From positions 47,545 through 111,544 of the forward strand of contig CAVQMB010000029.1 in the NCBI GenBank assembly GCA_963713445.1: a DNA stretch of 64,000 bases, written 5' to 3'. Below, piece after piece: positions 35,671 through 45,498 of this stretch (its first letter is position 1; each line of letters begins with the position of its first letter). The notes under the pieces are model-generated. The model did not search any database, was not told where the DNA came from, and worked only from the letters and a program-made list of their open reading frames with translations. Source of the stretch: CAVQMB01 sp963713445 (GTDB taxonomy: Bacteria; Pseudomonadota; Gammaproteobacteria; Competibacterales; Competibacteraceae). The position numbers were made by a program, and so were the translations under genes.

Positions 35671-37292
35671 TCAATCCCCATCATCGTCCTTGCTGGTCGC
35701 CCGCTTGGGTTCACCCAGCCAGCGCAGGCCCGGGAAGCGGGCGAGTTGGGGACCGCGATAGACCGCTAGCGCCAGCACCAGGGCAATGGTGACAAGATGG
35801 AGTTCGGGGTATCGGAGCAGCGATTCGCCCAGTTGTTCGGCGCCGAGAATAAAGAAGCAGCCGATCGCGGTAATGCCGGTCCATAGCAGCCGGATCAGTG
35901 TGGTGTGTAGCCCTTGTTCGTCCATGACCGAGTACACGCGGTCGACCAGCGACGTGAGAATGACGATCGGCAACAGCACGACGCGGGTTCCGGTCAGAAT
36001 GTCGGCATAAGCCATGAGCGATACCGCCAGCGCCATGGCCAGGGCTACTAGGGCGAACACGATGGTGAGCCGCGGCGCCCGGGCCAGTTTGAGCCCCGGC
36101 AGCATGGACCGCCCGAACAAACCGATGACCGCGACCACTACGAAGATTACCAGCGCCGTCAGCCAGTCCACGTAGATTGCGGCCAGCGCCAGCATGGCAG
36201 GGGTGAACGTGCCGAACGTCTGCACGCCGACCAGGGCTCGCACCACCGTGTTGAGCAGAGCACCCAGCGGCAGTAGCAGCAAGGTTGCCAGCGTCGCCCG
36301 CGCCGACAGCGGTAGCCGGCTTAGATTGAATATGGCCAGCGGGTTGCTGGATCCGGCGCTGGCTACGCTGACCGGCACGTCCTCCTCGTTGATTTGGTAG
36401 TCGGCGTCGATCAGCGAGGCGTGGTCCAGTCTGCAACAGCGGGCCGTCGCGGCTGAAGGCGACGTAACTCTCAGGCAGGCGGCCTTCGAAACCCTGAGCG
36501 GGGTCATATTCCGTCCACTGGCTCTGCTGGTAGACTTGGGCCCAGTAGCGTCGCTGTACCTGGTTTTGCGGGGCCAGCAGGAAGCCGGTCACCACTCGGG
36601 CGGGAACGCCGGCCGCACGGCATAAAGCCACCATTGCCCGAACCCGGCCCAGGGCCAAGGCGCGACCGCTGGTCGAGCGCGGCGGCGGCTGTATCGGCAC
36701 CGTTTACTGCGCTCGCACCGATTTGCCCGCGCACGTAGCGGTAGATCCGCGGAACCAGGTCGCCGTTGCCCTTGGCAGCGGCGGTTATTCGTTCCAGAGC
36801 GGTGTGGACCGCGGTGCTGGCCGGATCGATACCGGGTTCCTCCCCGAGGTAACGCTGACGATCGTCGGGCTCCAGCTTGACGTGCTCCGGCCGCGATTTC
36901 CGGCCGCGGTTGATGCGGTGAATGGAGAAGTCCGCCGCTAATGCGAGTGCGCCGCTGCGCAGCGCGGACATCGTGATGCGGCGCGATTCGCCGTGACGAT
37001 GGCCGGGGCGACTCAGTTGCAGGCCATCCAGCGTGAGCTGCTGGCTGTAAAGGCGGGCCGCCGGGCTGTCCCAGGGTGGGGCCAGTGTGACCGTGGCACC
37101 CGCCCGGTCGGCGCGTAACCGGAACTCGAGATGGACCAGCCAGGCGCTGCCGCCCGGCGCCGGTGCTCGGCTGGCCGCCAGCCACCAATGGGTACCGGCT
37201 ATCGCTGCTGCCAGCACGACCAGCCCGGCAACGATCCACCGGACCTTGCGGGCGATGGCGAGGCGCTGGTTCTTGTCGACCCGATTGGGCAT
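35671..37292 (-). pseudogene. UUP1-family inactive-transglutaminase/7TM membrane protein, two frameshifts
   Basis: Three reading frames assemble into one protein. Frame 1 (from 37292) has an N-terminal membrane anchor (IVAGLVVLAAAIAGTHWWLA) and ends usefully near ALDQRS. A second frame carries LGRVRAMVALCRAAGVPARVVTGFLL, the degenerate transglutaminase core. A third carries the 7TM half (LSARATLATLLLLPLGALLN to LGEPKRATS). Shifts lie near 36650-36665 and near 36430. The family is usually encoded with a retropepsin-like protease, present next door, and a RimK-like ligase, absent here. Either a recent pseudogene or sequencing errors. Confidence 0.8.
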
Positions 37293-37299
37293 GGTCGGC

Positions 37300-37812
37300 T
37301 CAGGGTTTTTGTCGGCAGGCCGGTTTGCTGGTGAACGTGTGTCCCGGATCGATCAGGAAATCGCCTTGCAGGAAGCGGCGGCCGACCAGCAGCGGATAAA
37401 TGAAACCGGCACGGTCGGTCAAGTTCACCTCGGTCTGTTTCAGGACCGAATCCAGGCACAACTCCAGCATCACCACCGGCCGTGGCTGCGACGGGGAGCC
37501 GTGGCGTTTGATCTGCACCGAGCGGACTTCGGGACGTTCCAGTACGACGCGTCGCCCGATTCCGACGCTCAGCTCAAACCGTACCCACGGGCTGCCATTG
37601 CGCCGGAAGTGTACGACGTGCTCAACATCGAGCGAGGTGGTTTCGGCGCCGCTGTCGATCTTGGCTTTCAGCGTCACGGCGCCCGGATAAAGCGTGACCT
37701 GCTCGACCCAGCCCACCACCTGCGGGCCCGCCGCGAGCGCGGCGGCTGGCAGCAGCACGAGCGCTAACACCAGTGGCGCCTTTATCATCGCAATAACACG
37801 AGAGTTGTTCAT
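37300..37812 (-). CDS. Retropepsin-like putative zinc protease (DUF785 family)
   Basis: A 170-aa secreted protein: signal peptide (MIKAPLVLALVLLPAAALA), then KAKIDSGAETTSLDVEH, the Asp-Ser-Gly active-site-like motif of PF05618, and LVGRRFLQGDFLIDP near the C terminus. Family members accompany UUP1 proteins and RimK-type ligases; Proposed to be proteases on weak evidence. It overlaps the Dph6-like gene by 4 nt (ATGA) and precedes the broken UUP1 gene by 7 nt. Confidence 0.82.
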   Translation of the reverse strand: MNNSRVIAMIKAPLVLALVLLPAAALAAGPQVVGWVEQVTLYPGAVTLKAKIDSGAETTSLDVEHVVHFRRNGSPWVRFELSVGIGRRVVLERPEVRSVQIKRHGSPSQPRPVVMLELCLDSVLKQTEVNLTDRAGFIYPLLVGRRFLQGDFLIDPGHTFTSKPACRQKP

Positions 37813-38519
37813 GGGTGAGCCGTTTGCTTTATGCCTGCACGTTGTGGGCGCGGAGTAACCAGGATTAAATCGGCAAAGCAGAAACCGTCGCGCTGCACGA
37901 CCTCGCCCACCGTCGCATGAAGCCGCCCGCGGAACATCGGCCCGGCGCAAACGCAGGTGTGGAACTCACCGTTTTCGCCACACGGGTCGACGCCTTCCGG
38001 CAGTTCGTCAAGCAGCGCATGATCGAAGTTGCGACCGGCGAACGAGGGCGGGAGTTTGTTCGGATCGACGCAGGTGAGCACCGCCTCGACGCCGGCGTCG
38101 ATCATGTATCGCGCGAGCGGCCCGGTTGGTTCGTGCCAGATCGGGAAGAGTGGCTGCAGGCCGGATCCTTCAAGCTGCTTGATCCGGTAGGCGCGGATAT
38201 CCTCCAGGAACAGGTCTCCGAACGCGACGTGCGTGGCACCGCTGTTAAGCCCGTCCTCGATCGCCTCGCGCATGGCACGCTCGTAGACCTCGTTAGAACA
38301 CGGCCACGGCAGAGGTATGACCCGCAGCGGGAGGCCGACCGCGCGCGCCTGCGCCTCGGCGATCGCAAGGCGGGTCGAGTGCATCGCGACCCGTCCGTGG
38401 GTGGTGTTGACGGTCGTCAGCAGACCGACGACCTCAACGTTTGGGTCCTGGCGAAGCCTGTGCAAGGTCCAGGCACTGTCCTTGCCTGAACTCCAGGAAA
38501 GCAGTACGCGATCCGACAT
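37809..38519 (-). CDS. Dph6-related ATP pyrophosphatase (DUF71)
   Basis: About 236 aa with the PP-loop SSGKDSAWTLHRL at residues 8-20, the LLTTVN strand and the EAVLTCVDPNKLPPSFAGR and DPCGENGEFHT motifs that define DUF71/Dph6-like proteins. In eukaryotes Dph6 amidates diphthine; bacteria lack diphthamide, so the bacterial substrate is unknown. The MSDRVLLSWSSG start at 38519 was chosen at the PP-loop. Confidence 0.85.
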   Translation of the reverse strand: MSDRVLLSWSSGKDSAWTLHRLRQDPNVEVVGLLTTVNTTHGRVAMHSTRLAIAEAQARAVGLPLRVIPLPWPCSNEVYERAMREAIEDGLNSGATHVAFGDLFLEDIRAYRIKQLEGSGLQPLFPIWHEPTGPLARYMIDAGVEAVLTCVDPNKLPPSFAGRNFDHALLDELPEGVDPCGENGEFHTCVCAGPMFRGRLHATVGEVVQRDGFCFADLILVTPRPQRAGIKQTAHP

Positions 38520-39017
38520 CGGACGGATATCTCCTGTTCTGACGGCCTCGGCATGCTTAGGAACGATGGAGGGATGATGCCGATTTGCCCGTCGCTGCAT
38601 CACACGACGGCTTGCAGCTAACTAGCATGCCCTGATGGGGGAGTGTAGCGAAGCCGCGCAGATCTGTCATAAACACGCGCCACGCGGGCTCAAAGCCACA
38701 AGTTGGCCCGAAGCCGGCGTGCTGGAATTAACAGCACCGGGATATACTCGTACGCCGTGATGGTGGATCGCGATCCCGTTCGCCTGCTGCGGCGTCTTTG
38801 CCGCTCGACGCGCCTAAAGCGTGACGCAGCGCGGACCAGCAACGGTTTTGGCCGCTTGGCAAGATCAGTGGGGCAAGCTCGAATGAGCAAGCGTGCAGCA
38901 GTGGAGCCAGGTACCGGGTGGTTATGGGATTATCCGCGGCCGCTGGCCCCGTGTCGGTGTGACCGGTTGGCAACTTATCCGGAAGGGATCGATCAGTGTG
39001 GCATAGGAGGTGAGGTC
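38520..39017. other. Gene-free divergent region
   Basis: About 500 nt between the Dph6-like gene and the leader ORF of the AttEFGH-like operon. Open frames exist on both strands but none has a ribosome-binding site or recognisable product. It must carry the promoters of both flanking transcripts. Confidence 0.5.
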
Positions 39018-39110
39018 ATGCAGACCCGCGGCGGCGATTGCCATGGCGGTTGGATCACAGCGGCGATCAATGTCCGGTCCGAGGCTCGGCCGGGCATGCG
39101 TGTTTGCTGA
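39018..39110 (+). CDS. 30-codon leader ORF coupled to ABC transporter gene
   Basis: ATG at 39018 is preceded by a near-perfect Shine-Dalgarno (TAGGAGGTG at 39004-39012). It encodes 30 residues (MQTRGGDCHGGWITAAIN...) and stops at TGA 39108-39110, whose last base is the first base of the ABC ATPase ATG. The ATPase has no ribosome-binding site of its own, so its translation is probably coupled to this leader. Alternatively the leader only supplies the ribosome-binding site. No homologue known to me. Confidence 0.45.
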   Translation: MQTRGGDCHGGWITAAINVRSEARPGMRVC

Positions 39111-39793
39111 TGACCACCAGCGAACTGGTGTGTATCGAGGCGCTGACCAAGCGTTACCCCGAAGGCGACGGCGAGCGTATTATTTTCGACGGGCTTAACC
39201 TCACGCTGGCCCGCGGCGAGCGGCTGGCCGTGCTGGGTCGCAGTGGCTGCGGCAAGTCCACCCTGCTCAATCTGATCGCGGGAATCGACCGTGCCGACGG
39301 CGGTACCATCCGTATCGCCGGAGACGACCTGACCCGGCTGTCGGAAACCGCCCGCACCCTGTTCCGGCGCCGCCACATCGGTTTTGTTTACCAGGCCTTC
39401 AATCTGATCCCGACCTTGACCGTGGGCGAGAACGTTCGGCTGCCGCTCGAGCTCAATGGAATCCCAGCCGGCCCGGCGCAGAAACGGGCTGGACAAATGC
39501 TCGCTAGCGTCGGTCTGGATGGCTATCTGAATGTTTTTCCCGAGCGGCTCTCGGGTGGTGAGCAACAGCGGGTGGCGGTAGCGCGTGCGCTGGTGCATGA
39601 TCCGTTGCTGGTGCTGGCCGACGAGCCAACCGGCAATCTGGATGCCGCCAGCGCCGCGCTGGTGGCCGGTGTGATCCGCGACTGCGTGGCCGCCGCCGGC
39701 GCCGCCCTGATGTTGGTCACCCACGATGCCAGTCTGGCGGCAGCGGCTGATCGCACCTGGCATATGGATGCCGGCGCCGGTTCGGGGGAGTAG
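39110..39793 (+). CDS. ABC transporter ATPase, LolD/MacB type
   Basis: A 227-aa ATPase: Walker A GRSGCGKST, YQAFNLIPTLTVGENV, signature LSGGEQQRVAVARAL and Walker B LVLADEPTGNLD, the last typical of the LolD/MacB/AttE group that powers FtsX-like permeases. The ATG at 39110 was chosen by alignment of the first strand; ATG 39038 in frame is an alternative. The next two genes follow within 3 nt or overlap, giving an ATPase-permease-lipocalin operon. Confidence 0.9.
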   Translation: MTTSELVCIEALTKRYPEGDGERIIFDGLNLTLARGERLAVLGRSGCGKSTLLNLIAGIDRADGGTIRIAGDDLTRLSETARTLFRRRHIGFVYQAFNLIPTLTVGENVRLPLELNGIPAGPAQKRAGQMLASVGLDGYLNVFPERLSGGEQQRVAVARALVHDPLLVLADEPTGNLDAASAALVAGVIRDCVAAAGAALMLVTHDASLAAAADRTWHMDAGAGSGE

Positions 39794-39796
39794 CCG

Positions 39797-42319
39797 TTGC
39801 CGGGCCTGATGCGCCGCGCCAGCGCCCGGTTCTACACCCGCAACCCGTGGCAACTGGTGCTGGCGATCGCGGGCATCGCCATGGGTGTGGCCGTGGTAGT
39901 GGCCGTGGATCTGGCGAATGCCAGTGCGCGCCAGGCGTTTCGGCTGTCGGTCGACGCAGTGGTGGGCCGGGCGACCCATGAGATCGTGGGCGGTCCGGGC
40001 GGGTTGGACCAGACCTGGTACCGTCGCTTGACGGTCGGCGCCGGGGTTTACCCGGCCTCGCCCATCGTCGAGGGTTATGCCAGTGCGCACGGCCTGACCC
40101 TGCACGTGCTGGGCATCGCCCCGTTTGCCGGGATCGGTGTGGGTCAGCTTGGCAGCCGCGGCGGAGCGGCCGCGGCGGGCACGTTGATCGCTCGGCCGGG
40201 TAGCGCCTGGCTGGGGCCGCGCACCGCCCGGCGCCTGGGTGTGACCCGCGGCGATACGCTCTCGCTGGACATTCTCGGACACCGCCAGCGGGTTCATATC
40301 ACGGGCATGCTGACGGGTGGCAACGGGGCGCTGACCGACGGGTTGCTGGTGACCGACATCGCTACCGCTCAAGTGCTGTTCCACAAGCAGGGCCGGCTCG
40401 ACCGTATCATGCTGCGGCTGCCGCCGGGCGCTACCGGTCACCGCGAGGTCGCCAAGATCCGCGCCCTGTTACCGGCCGGTGTCCGGCTGCAGCCGACGGG
40501 GGCGCGCCGGCACGCGCTGCTGGCGATGACCCAGGCGTTCAGCATCAACCTGAGCGCGATGAGCTTGCTGGCGCTATTGATCGGGATGTTTCTGATCTAC
40601 AACACCATGACCTTCTCGGTGCTGCAGCGGCGTGGACTCATCGCCAGCTTGCGGGCGCTGGGTGCGACCCGGGGCCAGATCGCCGGCCTGGTGTTAGGCG
40701 AGGCGCTGCTCCTCGGGTTGGCCGGCGTTGTGCTCGGCCTGCCGCTGGGGTTGGGGTTGGGGCGGGTGCTGGTGCATATGGTGACCCGTACCATCAACGA
40801 CGTCTATTTCGTGTTGACGGTGAATCGTCTGCTGATCAGCGCTTTGCCGCTTGCGGTCGGCGCGTTACTGGGGATCGGCGCCACCCTGGTGGCGGCGTCG
40901 GGTCCGGCGCTGGAGGCCGCGATCACCACACCGTGCCAGGCACAATCGCGGGCCGTGCTGGAGGGACGGGTGCGGCGTTTGGCGCCGCGTCTGGCGATAG
41001 CCGGTTTCTTGGTGATGGCAGCCGCAGCGGCTCTGCTGCTGCTGGGCCGTTCGCTGGGAGGTGGCTTCATCGGTGTGTTCCTGCTAATCATCGGCTACAC
41101 CTTGACCACTCCGTTGGCGCTGAGCGCGGCCGCACGCGCCGCTGCCAGCGTACTGGGGCGCTGGGCCGGCGTGCCGGGCTATCTGCTGGGCCGCGGGGTC
41201 GATGCGGGTCTCAGCCGTACCGGGATCGCGGTGGCGGCGCTCACTTTGGCGGTAGCGGCCACCGCCGGGGTGGCGGCGATGATCGGCAGCTTCCGCGACA
41301 CCGTGCAGCTATGGCTGGCGCAGCGGTTGCGCGCCGATATCTATGTTTCGCTGCCGCACAACGATTTGCAGCAAAGCGATGCCAACTTACCCACCGGTTT
41401 CGTTGCCCGGGTTCGCAATCTGCCCGGGGTGGTCGCGGTGAGCACCGGTTTCCGCGCCAAGGTCGATGGTGCCGCGGGACCCACCAATCTGTTCGCGGTC
41501 GGCCTGGTGCCCGGCGACCAGCAGCGCTTCGTCCTCAAGCGTGGGCGTCGGGCCGCGGCATGGCGGGCATTTCGCAACGACCGCGCGGTGCTGATCTCCG
41601 AGCCTTATGCTTACCACCACCGGCTGACCGTGGGCGATAGCTTGCGCCTGAACACCGAGCGCGGCCCGATCCGCTTTCGGGTGGCAGGGGTCTATTACAA
41701 CTATGCCTCGGATCGAGGGGTGGTCATGATGCGCCGCAGCCTCTATCGCCGCTACTGGTCGGGGCGGGCGGCGGCGTCGCTCGGTTTGTACCTGGCGGCC
41801 GGCGCCGATGCCGCCGGGGTGCAGGCCGCCGTGCAGTATGCCGCCGGAGCGCGGCAAGTGCTGGTGCGCACCAATCGGGCACTGCGCCGGCGCTCGCTGC
41901 GCATCTTCGATCGCACCTTCGCCATCACTCAGGTGCTGCGGCTCATGGTGATGCTGGTGGCATTCTTCGGGGTGCTGAGCGCGCTCATGGCATTGCAATT
42001 GGAACGGGTGCGGGAATGGTCGGTGCTGCGCGCGCTGGGGATGACGCGACGCGGCTTGGCCGGCCTGATTCTGGGCCAAAGCGTGCTCATGGGGGCGATC
42101 GCCGGAGTGCTGGCGTTGCCGCTCGGGACCATGCTGGCGGCGGTGTTGATTTTTGTCATCAACCGGCGCTCGTTCGGTTGGACGCTGCAGTTTCACGTGA
42201 CGCCGGGCGAGCTGCTGGCGGCGTTGCTACTGGCCACGGTTGCCGCCTTGCTGGCGGGATTGTATCCCGCCTGGCGGTTATACAAGCTGGCGCCTGCCGA
42301 CGGGCTGCGGGTGGAATGA
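39797..42319 (+). CDS. FtsX-like ABC permease (large)
   Basis: An 840-aa permease with two FtsX domains: TM1 at about 20-42 (LAIAGIAMGVAVVVAVDLANASARQAF), three spans around 260-370, a second membrane cluster around 395-490, and three C-terminal spans from about 710. Long periplasmic domains lie between. The layout fits AttF/AttG-type and YbbP-like permeases. A TTG start at 39797 with GGGGGA upstream is used; ATG 39809 is possible. It overlaps the next gene by ATGA. Confidence 0.88.
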   Translation: MPGLMRRASARFYTRNPWQLVLAIAGIAMGVAVVVAVDLANASARQAFRLSVDAVVGRATHEIVGGPGGLDQTWYRRLTVGAGVYPASPIVEGYASAHGLTLHVLGIAPFAGIGVGQLGSRGGAAAAGTLIARPGSAWLGPRTARRLGVTRGDTLSLDILGHRQRVHITGMLTGGNGALTDGLLVTDIATAQVLFHKQGRLDRIMLRLPPGATGHREVAKIRALLPAGVRLQPTGARRHALLAMTQAFSINLSAMSLLALLIGMFLIYNTMTFSVLQRRGLIASLRALGATRGQIAGLVLGEALLLGLAGVVLGLPLGLGLGRVLVHMVTRTINDVYFVLTVNRLLISALPLAVGALLGIGATLVAASGPALEAAITTPCQAQSRAVLEGRVRRLAPRLAIAGFLVMAAAAALLLLGRSLGGGFIGVFLLIIGYTLTTPLALSAAARAAASVLGRWAGVPGYLLGRGVDAGLSRTGIAVAALTLAVAATAGVAAMIGSFRDTVQLWLAQRLRADIYVSLPHNDLQQSDANLPTGFVARVRNLPGVVAVSTGFRAKVDGAAGPTNLFAVGLVPGDQQRFVLKRGRRAAAWRAFRNDRAVLISEPYAYHHRLTVGDSLRLNTERGPIRFRVAGVYYNYASDRGVVMMRRSLYRRYWSGRAAASLGLYLAAGADAAGVQAAVQYAAGARQVLVRTNRALRRRSLRIFDRTFAITQVLRLMVMLVAFFGVLSALMALQLERVREWSVLRALGMTRRGLAGLILGQSVLMGAIAGVLALPLGTMLAAVLIFVINRRSFGWTLQFHVTPGELLAALLLATVAALLAGLYPAWRLYKLAPADGLRVE

Positions 42320-43524
42320 AGCGCCGATTCCTGCTAGCGGCCATCGCCGGCCGGCGCCGGTTGCTCGCCTGGGCGGCAATGGCGGTGGTAATCGTGTCGG
42401 GCGTGGCCGGCTACATGGCCTATCGGCCGAGCGGACCGGCGTCGGCACAGGGGCTCGCCGTGGGCGCGGCGCTGGGCCCGAGCGGTTCGAGCGATGGTTA
42501 CACCCAGGTGCTGAAGCCGCGGGCGTTCGTGTTTCCGGCGGACTATGGGCCGCATCCGCGCTATCGCAACGAGTGGTGGTATTTCACCGGCAACCTGGCC
42601 ACCGCCGGCGGCCGGCGATTCGGTTTCGAGCTCACCGTATTCCGCATCGCGCTGGCGCCGAATCCACCAGACAGCGCGTCACGCTGGGCGACCAATCAGC
42701 TTTATATGGCCCACTTTGCGGTGACTGATGTCGCCGGGCAGCGGTTCCACGAAGCGCAGCGCCTGACCCGCGGCGCGCTGGGGCTGGCGGGTGCCCAGGC
42801 GGCGCCGTTTCGGGTTTGGGTGAACGACTGGCGGGTGCATGCCACGGGGCCGGCGGCGGCGTTCCCCTGGCGGCTGCGCGCCCGGACCGGCGATATGGCG
42901 GTGACGCTGGAGCTGACCGCACTAACCAAAATTGTGGCGCAGGGCGATCACGGCTTCAGCCGTAAGAGCGCCGGTCGCGGCCATGCCTCCTATTACTACT
43001 CCATTCCGCGGTTGGCGGCCCGCGGCGACATTCAACTGCACGGGAAGCGCTTTGCGGTGACCGGGCTGGCTTGGCTGGACCGGGAATGGAGCAGTGGGGC
43101 GCTGGCCGCCAATCAGACCGGATGGGACTGGTTCGCGCTGCAGTTCGGCGACGGCACCGATCTGATGTTCTACCGGCTGCGTGACCGCGACGGTCGGGCA
43201 GATCCGCACAGTGCCGGTAGTCTGATCGAGCCGGATGGTCGCCGCCGGGACTTGACCACCGACAATGTCCGACTGCAGCCGCAGCGCTGGTGGACCAGTC
43301 CGGATGGCGGCCGCTATCCGGTGGCGTGGCGGTTGGCGTTACCGGCACGGGATTGCGCGTGGCGGATCGAGCCGCTGCTGGATGATCAGGAGCTGCACGG
43401 CGTCGTGCACTACTGGGAGGGGGCGGTTGCGGTGAACGGTCGTTGCCCTGGACGGTCGATGCACGGCCACGGCTATCTGGAGCTGACCGGCTACGCGCCG
43501 CAGACCAGTAGCGGCAGTCGTTGA
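42316..43524 (+). CDS. AttH/CrtC-like lipocalin domain secreted protein
   Basis: A 402-aa protein with an N-terminal signal/anchor (LLAWAAMAVVIVSGVAGYMAY) and two lipocalin-like halves. RYRNEWWYFTGNL and LDREWSSGALAANQTGWDWFALQ are the diagnostic motifs of the AttH/carotenoid 1,2-hydratase (CrtC) family. Family members partnered with FtsX-type ABC systems are thought to carry or modify a lipid; substrate unknown. The start overlaps the permease stop by 4 nt. Confidence 0.88.
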   Translation: MKRRFLLAAIAGRRRLLAWAAMAVVIVSGVAGYMAYRPSGPASAQGLAVGAALGPSGSSDGYTQVLKPRAFVFPADYGPHPRYRNEWWYFTGNLATAGGRRFGFELTVFRIALAPNPPDSASRWATNQLYMAHFAVTDVAGQRFHEAQRLTRGALGLAGAQAAPFRVWVNDWRVHATGPAAAFPWRLRARTGDMAVTLELTALTKIVAQGDHGFSRKSAGRGHASYYYSIPRLAARGDIQLHGKRFAVTGLAWLDREWSSGALAANQTGWDWFALQFGDGTDLMFYRLRDRDGRADPHSAGSLIEPDGRRRDLTTDNVRLQPQRWWTSPDGGRYPVAWRLALPARDCAWRIEPLLDDQELHGVVHYWEGAVAVNGRCPGRSMHGHGYLELTGYAPQTSSGSR

Positions 43525-43701
43525 CATCCGGCCGGCACCATCGCACGTGGCCGGCCCATTCATCAAGCTGTCACATCACCGCGGCATGCTGGTCGCGTTC
43601 TGTGCCCCTCAGCTGTAATCCAACGCCTCGCTGCTTGGGGTGCAGGCCCTGGGTCCCGGCGGCATCCGGACCGTTCAGCTCACCTGACCCACAGACGATG
43701 T

Positions 43702-44722
43702 ATGCGCATGCGATCACAACGCTCTCTTTCGCGTGTTCTGCTGACCACGCTGCTGCTCGTGCTGGCCACGCCGATGGCGCACGCCGCCGAGGCGATCTGT
43801 GATAACTGTCCGCCGCAGTGGGCCGACTGGGCCGCCGAGCTCAAGGCTATCAAGGATAACCTGGGCATCACCGTCCCATTCGACAATAAGAACTCCGGCC
43901 AGACCTTGTCGGAGCTGATCGCCGAAAAGAACGACCCGGTGGCCGATGTGGCCTATTACGGGGTGTCTTTCGGCATCCTGGCGAAGGAAAAAGGCGTGGT
44001 GGCGGACTACAAGCCCAAGCACTGGAACGACGTTCCTGCTGGGCTCAAGGATCCCGACGGCGCCTGGTTCGCCATCCATTCGGGTACCCTGGGGCTGTTC
44101 GTCAACAAGGCCGCGCTCGGCGGCCGGCCGGTGCCGCAGTCCTGGAAGGATCTGCTGAAGCCCGGAGTACAAGGGCATGGTGGGTTATCTCGATCCGTCC
44201 AGCGCCTTCGTCGGTTATGCCGCCGCGGTGGCCATCAACCGTGCCATGGGCGGCGACCTGGACAACTTCATGCCGGCCATCCATTACTTCCAGAAGTTGG
44301 CCAAGAACGATCCCATCGTCCCCAAGCAGACCGCTTACGCCCGGGTATTGTCGGGCGAGATTCCGATTCTTATGGATTACGACTTCAACGCTTACCGGGC
44401 CAAATACAAGGACAAAGCCGACGTGGTATTCGTGATTCCCAAAGAAGGCACGGTCGTGGTGCCTTACGTGATGAGTCTGGTGAAGAATGCGCCGCATCCG
44501 GAGCTGGGTAAGAAGATCCTGGACTTCGTGTTGTCCGACAAGGGCCAGGCCGTATGGGCCCATGCCTTCCTGCGGCCGATCCGTCCCGGCGCGATAACCC
44601 CGGCGATCAAGGCGCATTTCCTGCCGGCTTCGGACTATGCGCGGGCGAAGCCGGTCAACTACCAGAAGATGGCAGCGGTGCAGAAGAATTTCCGCAATCT
44701 TTATCTCAACGACGTCCGCTGA
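43702..44722 (+). pseudogene. ABC transporter substrate-binding protein with one frameshift
   Basis: The signal peptide (VLLTTLLLVLATPMAHA) and N-lobe read in one frame to LLKPG near 44165. The C-lobe reads in another from MVGYLDPSSAF to FRNLYLNDVR. CCCGGAGTAC at 44161 should read CCCGAGTAC to give KPEYKGMVGYLDP, so a single extra G explains the break. The restored protein (about 339 aa) belongs to the Fe3+/spermidine-type solute-binding proteins; ligand unknown. Followed by one intact permease and one broken permease. Confidence 0.82.
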
Positions 44723-44745
44723 GGGTGGGCCCGGCCGTGCTGTCG

Positions 44746-45483
44746 ATGAGCAAGCGTACCGACTGTCGCAACTTGTTGCTGTTGGGCCTGCCGGCTGCAA
44801 TTGTGTTTGTGGCGTTCTTCGTGCTGCCGGTGGCGCGGCTGGTGATGACCAGCGGCAGCGGGCGGAGTGCGCTGGCCAATTATCTGGCGGTGCTCACCAC
44901 GCCGCGCTATTTCGCCAGCTTGTTGGCGACCATCGCGTTGTCGGCCGTGGTTACCTTGTCGGCGCTGGTGTTCTCCACCATCGCCGGGTTGTTCCTGCAG
45001 CGCAACCGGTTTCCCGGCCGCGAGGCGCTGGTCGCCAGCCTGAGCGATGCTGTCCTGGGCAGCCGCATTGTGTTCGCCTATTCGATGATGGGCCTCTATG
45101 TGGGTTATCTCTATTTTTCCATCCCACGGGTGATCGTCACCGTGATGGCAGCAGCGGAAAAGCTCGACCCCGCCCTGGAGGAGGCCGCCCGATCGCTCGG
45201 TGCCTCGACCTGGCAGGTGGTGCGCGACGTCATTGTGCTGGCGCTGCGCCCGGCGTTGACTGCGACCGGTGCGATCTGCTTCGCTACGGCGATGGGCGCA
45301 TTCGGCACGGCGTTCACCCTGGCCACCAACATCGACGTTTTGCCGATGACCATTTACACCGAATTCACCTTGGAGGCGAACGTTGCCATGGCAGCGGTAC
45401 TCAGCCTGGTGCTGGGTGCGATCACCTGGGGATTGCTGTACCTGACCCGGTCGCTGTCCGGTCCGTCAGTGGTCGCGGCCTGA
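44746..45483 (+). CDS. ABC transporter permease (spermidine/Fe3+ family)
   Basis: About 245 aa with membrane spans near 10-30, 55-80, 100-125 and 175-240, and the EAA loop LDPALEEAARSLGASTWQVVRDVIV. The start is uncertain: ATG 44746 is used, GTG 44725 is in frame. It is 23 nt after the broken binding-protein gene. The partner permease is truncated, so the importer is probably non-functional. Confidence 0.8.
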   Translation: MSKRTDCRNLLLLGLPAAIVFVAFFVLPVARLVMTSGSGRSALANYLAVLTTPRYFASLLATIALSAVVTLSALVFSTIAGLFLQRNRFPGREALVASLSDAVLGSRIVFAYSMMGLYVGYLYFSIPRVIVTVMAAAEKLDPALEEAARSLGASTWQVVRDVIVLALRPALTATGAICFATAMGAFGTAFTLATNIDVLPMTIYTEFTLEANVAMAAVLSLVLGAITWGLLYLTRSLSGPSVVAA

Positions 45484-45498
45484 GGTAGGACGACGATT

